Below, piece by piece: positions 1 to 3,369 of a stretch of 5,766 nucleotides of DNA. The notes under the pieces are model-generated. The model saw nothing but the letters and a program-made list of their open reading frames with translations, did no database searches and had not been told where the DNA came from. A program made the position numbers and the translations under genes. Source of the DNA: Spirochaetaceae bacterium (GTDB lineage: Bacteria; Spirochaetota; Spirochaetia; Sphaerochaetales; Sphaerochaetaceae); NCBI GenBank assembly GCA_003454065.1, contig DMKZ01000095.1:1-5766 (forward strand), given 5' to 3'. Each line of letters starts with the position of its first letter. Within the stretch, counting starts at the first letter, position 1.

Positions 1-95
1 TTGTGCATATGCCCGTTTCGGAGGGAATCCGCAGGACTTGCGGGCTTGCACCGAGATCCGAGCAGCGTGAAGGAAGATGTTTTGAAAAAACCTCT
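1..95. repeat. GC-rich stem-loop block at left edge, possible intergenic repeat
   Basis: This block is clearly richer in G+C than the AT-rich DNA that follows. GTGCA (3-7) and GCCCG (11-15) can pair with CGGGC (41-45) and TGCAC (47-51), giving a 10-bp stem with a small bulge. An alternative inner hairpin is CCGCA/TGCGG (29-43). Bases 79-91 (GTTTT-gaa-AAAAC) could form another weak hairpin. The block shares short ordered words with the structured block at 2798-2964, namely GC(A/G)TATG, TCCGA and CAGC(A/G)TGAAG, so both may belong to one degraded intergenic repeat family. The element may continue to the left of the window. Reading frames here are short and unconvincing. The rest of this gene-free stretch, 96-177, is AT-rich with only short A-tracts. 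Confidence 0.3.
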
Positions 96-177
96 ATTAT
101 ATAATAAGCATTATCAAACAGAGGGTATGTGGTAAAAAGCAAATCAAAAAGACGGAATCAAAAAGCAATTCGCTAAT

Positions 178-186
178 AAAAAAAAG
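178..186 (-). terminator. T-tract just downstream of tRNA-His
   Basis: On the minus strand the tRNA-His 3' end (C73) is followed by one C and then a run of eight T. There is no separate GC-rich hairpin, but the tRNA acceptor and T arms are themselves a strong structure directly before the U-tract. It is a plausible termination or 3'-trimming site for the tRNA-His transcript. Confidence 0.35.
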
Positions 187-260
187 GGAGAGAGAAGGGA
201 CTCGAACCCTCGACAACCAGAACCACAATCTGGCGCTCTACCAACTGAACTACTCTCTCC
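187..260 (-). tRNA. tRNA-His (anticodon GTG)
   Basis: The minus strand folds into a complete cloverleaf. The 7-bp acceptor is GAGAGAG/CTCTCTC, the D stem GTTC/GAGC, the anticodon stem CCAGA/TCTGG with loop TTGTGGT (anticodon GTG), and the T stem GAGGG/CCCTT with loop TTCGAGT. An extra G at position -1 (base 260) faces C73 (base 187), which is the identity element recognised by histidyl-tRNA synthetase and confirms the His assignment. CCA is not encoded (the next bases are CTT), so the end must be added by tRNA nucleotidyltransferase. It lies 101 bp downstream of the 366-codon gene on the same strand and has its own promoter in that gap, so it can be transcribed alone or by read-through. Confidence 0.97.
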
Positions 261-263
261 ATG

Positions 264-303
264 TCGTATTGCAAATCATTCGGATATGAACAAAGCAATA
301 CGA
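264..303 (-). repeat. 9-bp inverted repeat in the tRNA-His leader
   Basis: TCGTATTGC (264-272) and GCAATACGA (295-303) are perfect 9-bp inverted arms separated by 22 bases. They lie between the predicted tRNA-His promoter and the mature tRNA 5' end. Transcription from the -10 at 307-312 would start close to 300, so nearly the whole structure would be at the 5' end of the precursor, immediately ahead of the RNase P cleavage point. It could be a leader hairpin or a protein-binding site; the function is unknown. Confidence 0.5.
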
Positions 304-306
304 AGA

Positions 307-334
307 ATTATATTGATTTTGAATCAATTTGCAA
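307..334 (-). promoter_or_regulatory. Promoter of tRNA-His with palindromic spacer
   Basis: On the minus strand a -35 like TTGCAA (329-334) is followed after 16 bp by a consensus -10 TATAAT (307-312), about 47 bp upstream of the tRNA. The spacer is almost entirely a perfect inverted repeat, ATTGATT-caa-AATCAAT (312-328). That could be an operator occluding RNA polymerase, or a weak hairpin at the end of the upstream mRNA. The -10 match is strong; the regulatory reading is inference. Confidence 0.55.
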
Positions 335-361
335 GATTGCGACGAAACACCCTCCCCTGCC

Positions 362-1462
362 CTATTCATCACTGCCGCTTGCGAAGAGCGTGGAATATCC
401 TTCCATGAACTTGTCATCAAACAATTTCGAAGACCTGATTCTGTTTTCAAGATCGCTTTCATCAAGATATTCGATCCTGCCCTCAACGCTGCCTTTAACC
501 GAATCGGATTGCTCCGGAGTCTGATTCGAATCAAATTCAATCACTGCCCATGTTCCGTCTTCTATCTCTATTGGAGTCGAATATATGGATTTCACTTCAA
601 GGGAAAACAAAGCGTTGCGCAGACTTTCATCTTCATCGACTTTAGAGAGAAATCGCCCCATTTCCCCGGAAGAGGACCTTGTCGGAAAGAATGTTCCATC
701 GGCATAATACCTATAGACGTTCTCGACCTTTATCACGTCCTGCCCTTCCTGCTTCACGTTTTCCATCGAATCGCCGTTGTTTAGCGCGGAGACAGCGCTG
801 TCAGCAAGGTTTTTGGCATCATCGCCTTTGAAGAAAATCATATTGAAGTTTCTTGCCTCTCCTAGATTATCGAAGACGAATTGGTTGTTCTTATCATTCT
901 TGGCTATCTTCGAATAATCGCTGTCGAAATGAGAAGCAGCAAGCGAATCCTTGGATTCGGCAATCACGGCCTTTTTGTCGTCCGATGAAATCGTTTTCCA
1001 ATATTCTGAATTAAACTGTCCATCGGAGTCTTTGAAGAAATTTTCAACTATGTAGCGCGAGGCTTCCCTATTGCTAATGATCATCTTCGATTTTTCAGCA
1101 TAAGTCAGTTTGGCATACCTGTTCAATATCTCCGAAAAAGCAGAAGAATACGCCATATTTCTGACCCAACTTTGAGAATCCGAACCGCTTGAAGAGAACA
1201 TCGAGGAATAATAATCATAATATTGTTCGGCAATGTTGGCGTAATCGGATTTCGAAGGATAAAGGCCGTATTCTATCTTCCTGCTTCCAAACTTGCCGAA
1301 ATAAACGCTATTGCCCTTTCCGGTGGAAAAACCCGTAGCGGGCAAAATGAATGAAACCGAAATCAGGACAAGAATGAATATTCCGAAATACCACGCCCAA
1401 TTCGTTTTGGCGCCGGTTTTCTCGTTGCCATTGTTTCTGCGAACATAAAAATTATCTGCCAT
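362..1462 (-). CDS. Membrane-anchored SurA/PpiD-like periplasmic folding protein (putative)
   Basis: The product is 366 residues. A hydrophilic, basic N-terminus (1-20) is followed by one membrane segment at about 22-44 (rich in F, I, L and V) and then a long polar domain, which suggests a single-pass inner-membrane protein with its bulk in the periplasm, as in PpiD. Residues about 52-180 are helical and resemble the SurA N-terminal chaperone module. Residues about 258-312 (SGEMGRFLSK..., ...LRNALFSLEVKSIYSTPIEIEDGTWAVIEFD) follow the order of a parvulin rotamase core, GxxG, then F-xL-xx-xIS-xP, then a G-W/Y-x-I strand. The match is degenerate, and I cannot confirm catalytic residues, so it may be a chaperone without isomerase activity. 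The C-terminus is charged. The ATG at 1462 is chosen because GGAAGG (1470-1475) sits 7 bases upstream and a promoter lies at 1504-1532. It ends with TAG, 101 bp before tRNA-His, and is divergent from ispE. The reading frame is certain; the family call is moderate and made by eye. Confidence 0.8.
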   Translation of the reverse strand: MADNFYVRRNNGNEKTGAKTNWAWYFGIFILVLISVSFILPATGFSTGKGNSVYFGKFGSRKIEYGLYPSKSDYANIAEQYYDYYSSMFSSSGSDSQSWVRNMAYSSAFSEILNRYAKLTYAEKSKMIISNREASRYIVENFFKDSDGQFNSEYWKTISSDDKKAVIAESKDSLAASHFDSDYSKIAKNDKNNQFVFDNLGEARNFNMIFFKGDDAKNLADSAVSALNNGDSMENVKQEGQDVIKVENVYRYYADGTFFPTRSSSGEMGRFLSKVDEDESLRNALFSLEVKSIYSTPIEIEDGTWAVIEFDSNQTPEQSDSVKGSVEGRIEYLDESDLENRIRSSKLFDDKFMEGYSTLFASGSDE

Positions 1463-1469
1463 GATAAAA

Positions 1470-1475
1470 CCTTCC
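1470..1475 (-). promoter_or_regulatory. Ribosome binding site of the SurA/PpiD-like gene
   Basis: GGAAGG on the minus strand lies 7 bases before the ATG at 1462. It is the only purine-rich Shine-Dalgarno match in the leader and fixes the start codon. Confidence 0.65.
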
Positions 1476-1478
1476 GAT

Positions 1479-1508
1479 TTGTCAAAATGTCATAAACCTT
1501 TATATAAT
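1479..1508 (+). promoter_or_regulatory. Promoter of ispE, overlapping the divergent promoter
   Basis: The -35 TTGTCA (1479-1484) is followed after 18 bp by the -10 TATAAT (1503-1508). Matches to the sigma70 consensus are 5/6 and 6/6. Transcription would start near 1515, leaving a leader of about 59 nt before the ispE ATG. Its -10 occupies almost the same bases as the minus-strand -10 at 1504-1509, so the two promoters cannot be used by two polymerases at once. Confidence 0.6.
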
Positions 1509-1532
1509 ACTATTAACACAAACAAAAGTAAA
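1504..1532 (-). promoter_or_regulatory. Promoter of the SurA/PpiD-like gene
   Basis: On the minus strand the -35 TTTACT (1527-1532) is followed after exactly 17 bp by the -10 TATTAT (1504-1509). Matches to the consensus are 4/6 and 5/6. Transcription would start near 1497, giving a leader of about 35 nt with the GGAAGG ribosome binding site. It faces the ispE promoter and shares its -10 bases. Confidence 0.55.
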
Positions 1533-1573
1533 GGGCGGGACACGCGCTTTAATGCTCCCTGAAGAACTCTGCT

Positions 1574-2455
1574 ATGCCGGAACATTTTGCTTTTTCAATC
1601 TTCGCCAAGTCATTTGCCAAGCTTAACCTTAGCCTTGAAATCGGAAAATACGTTGCGAAGGCGGGAATGCACATGCTGCAATCCCAGATGGTGCTCATAG
1701 ACTTCCATGAAATTTTATTGTTTAGAATTGAACTATTTCCCAATCTAATCAACTGTTTCGATTTTCAAATCATGCCGCACGAGCAATGCTGTCCGGCCGT
1801 TGAAGATAACCTCATGTTCAAGGCTGCTTGCAAATGGCATGAAATGCGCAAGATCGGATTGAACATGAAAATATGGCACGATGACAACGTCCCTACCGGA
1901 CGAGGCTTTGGAATCGCAAGCAGCAATGCGTCCGAACTTATCAAGGCGTTGGAGAAATGTTTCTCCGCACTAATGTCAGAAAGTACCGGCTTTACGACAA
2001 CAAGCGATAGCTTTTCGGAAATCAAAGAGTTGTGCTCGCTGCTTGGTAGTGATGTTCCGTTCTTCTACTATGGGCGCGCAAATTCCTTTGTCAGCGGATT
2101 CGGCGAAACGATAGCACCATTGAAAGATGACAAAAAAGATAGAAGATTCGTCATCGCCATTCCCCCTTTCCACTCGAACACTCCAAATGCATACAAATGC
2201 CTATATGAAAACGGAGAAAGGAAATACAATGATTTCGAGCATCTGGAAGCGAATGTGAAGGCAAAAAAGATGCTGCGTGAAATCACAGGAGCAACGAATT
2301 GGAAAACGACAGGATCGGGCGCTGCGCAATTCATCGAGAACCCCTCTCCGGAGCTTCTAAGAAAAATTAGGAATATTCAGAAGAATAAAATTTGCGATTT
2401 CAGATTTGTCGAAGCGACACAATTATTGCCTAGTACAAGACTTGAACTTGCATGA
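1574..2455 (+). CDS. ispE: 4-diphosphocytidyl-2-C-methyl-D-erythritol kinase
   Basis: IspE is a cytosolic GHMP-family kinase that phosphorylates CDP-methylerythritol at the 2-hydroxyl with ATP, a middle step of the MEP route to isopentenyl diphosphate. The product has 293 residues (E. coli IspE has 283). Motif I is AKLNLSLEI (15-23), with K16 matching the catalytic lysine, followed by GMHMLQS (31-37) in place of GYHxLxS. The ATP-binding loop is VPTGRGFGIASSNAS (106-120), where most homologues have a PxGxGLGGGSSxAA type loop. LGSDVPFF (157-164) carries the catalytic aspartate at 160, and SGFGE (174-178) and TTGSGAAQF (245-253) complete the family pattern. All key residues are present, so the enzyme should be active despite the divergent loop. 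ATG 1574 is the first start after an in-frame stop at 1550-1552; its ribosome site is weak (GAAG, 1561-1564). The last nine codons and the stop lie inside the convergent tRNA-Leu gene. No separate terminator was seen. Confidence 0.93.
   Translation: MPEHFAFSIFAKSFAKLNLSLEIGKYVAKAGMHMLQSQMVLIDFHEILLFRIELFPNLINCFDFQIMPHEQCCPAVEDNLMFKAACKWHEMRKIGLNMKIWHDDNVPTGRGFGIASSNASELIKALEKCFSALMSESTGFTTTSDSFSEIKELCSLLGSDVPFFYYGRANSFVSGFGETIAPLKDDKKDRRFVIAIPPFHSNTPNAYKCLYENGERKYNDFEHLEANVKAKKMLREITGATNWKTTGSGAAQFIENPSPELLRKIRNIQKNKICDFRFVEATQLLPSTRLELA
2407..2419. repeat. Short perfect hairpin just 3' of tRNA-Leu, inside ispE
   Basis: TGTCG (2407-2411) and CGACA (2415-2419) flank AAG. The hairpin is 7 bases beyond the mature 3' end of tRNA-Leu on the minus strand, and within the last codons of ispE on the plus strand. 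It lacks a following T-run on either strand, so it is not a convincing terminator. It could act in tRNA 3' processing, or be only a by-product of coding sequence. Confidence 0.25.
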
Positions 2456-2509
2456 GCTTGCGCTCACTAGCACCTGAAGCTAGCGTGTCTGCCATTCCAC
2501 CAACTAGGC
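2427..2509 (-). tRNA. tRNA-Leu (anticodon CAG)
   Basis: The minus strand gives a class II tRNA. The acceptor is GCCTAGT/ACTAGGC with discriminator A. The D arm contains the TGGTGGAATGG region, the anticodon stem is CTAGC/GCTAG with loop TTCAGGT (anticodon CAG), the long variable hairpin is TGAGC-gcaa-GCTCA, and the T stem is GCAAG/CTTGT with loop TTCAAGT. The long variable arm and A73 agree with leucine. It reads CUG codons. CCA is not encoded (the next bases are ATA). It is convergent with ispE and overlaps the ispE 3' end by 29 bp, including the ispE stop codon, which falls in the variable arm. Confidence 0.97.
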
Positions 2510-2533
2510 ATTGCCGCAGATAAACTATCGTTT

Positions 2534-2561
2534 ATTATACTGACTTCTCAAAAAAAAGCAA
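2534..2561 (-). promoter_or_regulatory. Promoter of tRNA-Leu
   Basis: On the minus strand a consensus -10 TATAAT (2534-2539) lies 24 bp upstream of the tRNA. It is preceded after 16 bp by a weak -35, TTGCTT (2556-2561), which is embedded in a run of eight T. The -10 is convincing; the -35 matches only TTG. Confidence 0.5.
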
Positions 2562-2797
2562 TTTATTAGACGTGCTATCAAATGCCAAGCGTCTGACAAG
2601 TATCTAAAAATCAGCGTTCATCCTATTCGCAGCATTTTCATCAATTTTGTATATGGTCAATTAATTACAACAAGACATATAATTCAATATGTTATATTAT
2701 AACTGTTATTCTATTAAATATCAAGAAAATATATAATACTAAGTAATTTAGACCCGTATCTACCCTCCTATCCTTCTTGTCATTCCGCCTCGAAGCT
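2562..2797. other. AT-rich gene-free stretch
   Basis: I see no credible gene here. The stretch is strongly AT-rich with several TATAAT-like words. One of them, TATAAT at 2732-2737 on the plus strand, has only a weak -35 (TTCTAT, 2709-2714, 17-bp spacer) but is suitably placed to transcribe the structured block that follows. A 6-bp inverted repeat, ACATAT (2675-2680) and ATATGT (2687-2692), is probably due to base composition. The last part (2775-2797, with GTCATTCCG) begins the GC-rich block. Confidence 0.5.
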
Positions 2798-2964
2798 CCG
2801 GAGGTCGGCCTGCGGATGTTTTCGAAATGATGCGAAGCGATTCGGACGCAGGGCCATGTAGCGAGGAAGGAGCGAATACTTTGCGTATGGGCGTATTCCG
2901 AACGGCGTGCCATGCGTCCGAAGGGCGATCAGCATGAAGAAAACAACCGCAGGCAGACCTCCGG
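2798..2964. repeat. GC-rich long imperfect hairpin: intergenic repeat or structured RNA
   Basis: The outer arms, 2798-2815 and 2947-2964, are inverted with 17 of 18 positions pairing. Moving inward, TGTTTTC (2817-2823) pairs with GAAAACA (2939-2945), TTCGGACGCA (2841-2850) pairs perfectly with TGCGTCCGAA (2913-2922), GGC (2852-2854) pairs with GCC (2909-2911), and GAATAC (2874-2879) pairs with GTATTC (2893-2898). Together about 43 pairs form one interrupted rod across 167 bases. The G+C content differs sharply from the AT-rich surroundings. The preceding GTCATTCCG and the many short GCGAAGCGA-like words resemble dispersed intergenic repeats seen in many bacterial genomes. The alternative is a rod-shaped small RNA running from about 2744 to the terminator at 2971-3008. 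I do not recognise it as 6S, SRP, RNase P or tmRNA. Translations of this block look like noise. Confidence 0.5.
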
Positions 2965-2970
2965 AATAAA

Positions 2971-3008
2971 AAAGGACGCCACAGCGGACGTCCTTTCAAC
3001 CTCTTTTT
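2971..3008. terminator. Intrinsic terminator-like hairpin, possibly bidirectional
   Basis: AAAGGACG (2971-2978) pairs perfectly with CGTCCTTT (2989-2996), extended inward by CC/GG across a one-base bulge, with loop ACAGC. On the plus strand the stem ends in TTT and T5 follows at 3004-3008 after a short gap. On the minus strand the stem runs into T6 directly, which is the better U-tract. No gene ends nearby on the minus strand. On the plus strand it directly follows the structured block at 2798-2964, suggesting that it ends a transcript from there or insulates the lipoprotein gene. Confidence 0.6.
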
Positions 3009-3148
3009 AACTCAGCACAAGTTTCTTAACTCACCTTTTATAATGCAACAGGCATGCCAAACTACGTCAAAACCATTATTCAAATGTTTAACTTATTGAA
3101 ATATTTGAAAATGCATCTAAAGATTATTATGAATACGCTAATTTAGGT
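3009..3148. other. AT-rich intergenic stretch
   Basis: No gene is visible. It contains the 8-bp palindrome GGCATGCC (3051-3058) and an inverted repeat TTCAAAT (3079-3085) / ATTTGAA (3103-3109) with a 17-base loop. Neither is tied to a nearby promoter, and both may be chance in AT-rich DNA. Confidence 0.4.
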
Positions 3149-3216
3149 GTGAAAAATATGCACACTATCATGTGAAAAAAATTCACAGCAACCCTTTTTT
3201 CGTGAAAAAAAATCAC
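3149..3216. repeat. Three 15-bp GTGA-N7-(T/G)CAC elements, operator-like array
   Basis: Three copies share the plan GTGA, an A-rich 7-base centre, then TCAC or GCAC. They are at 3149-3163, 3172-3186 and 3202-3216, with starts 23 and 30 bp apart. The middle copy extends to a perfect 6-bp inverted repeat (TGTGAA...TTCACA, 3171-3187), and the first lies within GTGTG...CACAC (3147-3165). Copies one and three also share the trailing ACTA. The half-sites look like CRP-family half-sites, but the centre is one base longer than the usual six. They lie about 80-150 bp upstream of the -35 of the lipoprotein gene, so a role as regulator sites, or as curved A-tract DNA, is likely but unproven. A looser, 16-base relative (GTGA...TCAC) lies at 3330-3345 near the predicted transcription start. 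Confidence 0.55.
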
Positions 3217-3295
3217 ACTAATCCGTTTGTTCGGCTGGAAAAACACCACCAATAAGGCGATTTCATTTTGCGTTTTACAAACATATTATGTATAA

Positions 3296-3324
3296 TTGAA
3301 CGGATTATAACACATAAATATAAT
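3296..3324 (+). promoter_or_regulatory. Promoter of the FN3 lipoprotein gene
   Basis: The -35 TTGAAC (3296-3301) is followed after exactly 17 bp by the -10 TATAAT (3319-3324). Transcription would begin near 3331, giving a leader of about 39 nt that includes the strong ribosome binding site. Another TATAAT at 3291-3296 lacks a good -35 at the right distance. Confidence 0.6.
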
Positions 3325-3353
3325 AGCACGTGATACATGTTTCACTTTCAAGT

Positions 3354-3360
3354 GGAGGGG
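3354..3360 (+). promoter_or_regulatory. Strong ribosome binding site of the lipoprotein gene
   Basis: GGAGGGG lies 9 bases before the ATG at 3370 and selects it over the in-frame ATG at 3382, which would be 21 bases away. CACT (3343-3346) could pair with AGTG (3351-3354), touching the edge of the site, but the stem is only 4 bp. Confidence 0.75.
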
Positions 3361-3369
3361 TTTACGGAT

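Noticed and set aside
250..540. 96-codon minus-strand frame
   Set aside because: It overlaps the 3' part of the 366-codon gene in another frame and ends inside tRNA-His, so it is a shadow frame.
329..784. 151-codon plus-strand frame
   Set aside because: It is antisense to the SurA/PpiD-like gene, which has a good start, ribosome site and promoter, and it shows no independent support.
1552..1626. Short frame from the ATG at 1552 as a leader peptide for ispE
   Set aside because: It has 24 codons, no ribosome site, and runs out of frame into ispE. No attenuator-like structure or codon run supports it.
2760..2999. 79-codon minus-strand frame and an overlapping 73-codon frame across the GC-rich hairpin block
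   Set aside because: The translations are Arg/Pro/Ser-rich and of the type produced by reading intergenic repeats. Neither has a ribosome site, and the block is better explained by its base pairing.
3171..3187. Canonical CRP site
   Set aside because: The half-sites fit (TGTGA/TCACA) but the centre is seven bases, not six, so it is reported only as an operator-like element of unknown partner.
3149..3216. CRISPR array
   Set aside because: The repeats are only 15 bp, the gaps between them are 8 and 15 bp, and no cas gene is visible.
3291..3296. TATAAT as an alternative -10 for the lipoprotein gene
   Set aside because: At 16-18 bp upstream there is only a poor -35 (TTGCGT), and the better TTTACA is just 11 bp away. 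The pair at 3296-3324 has correct spacing.
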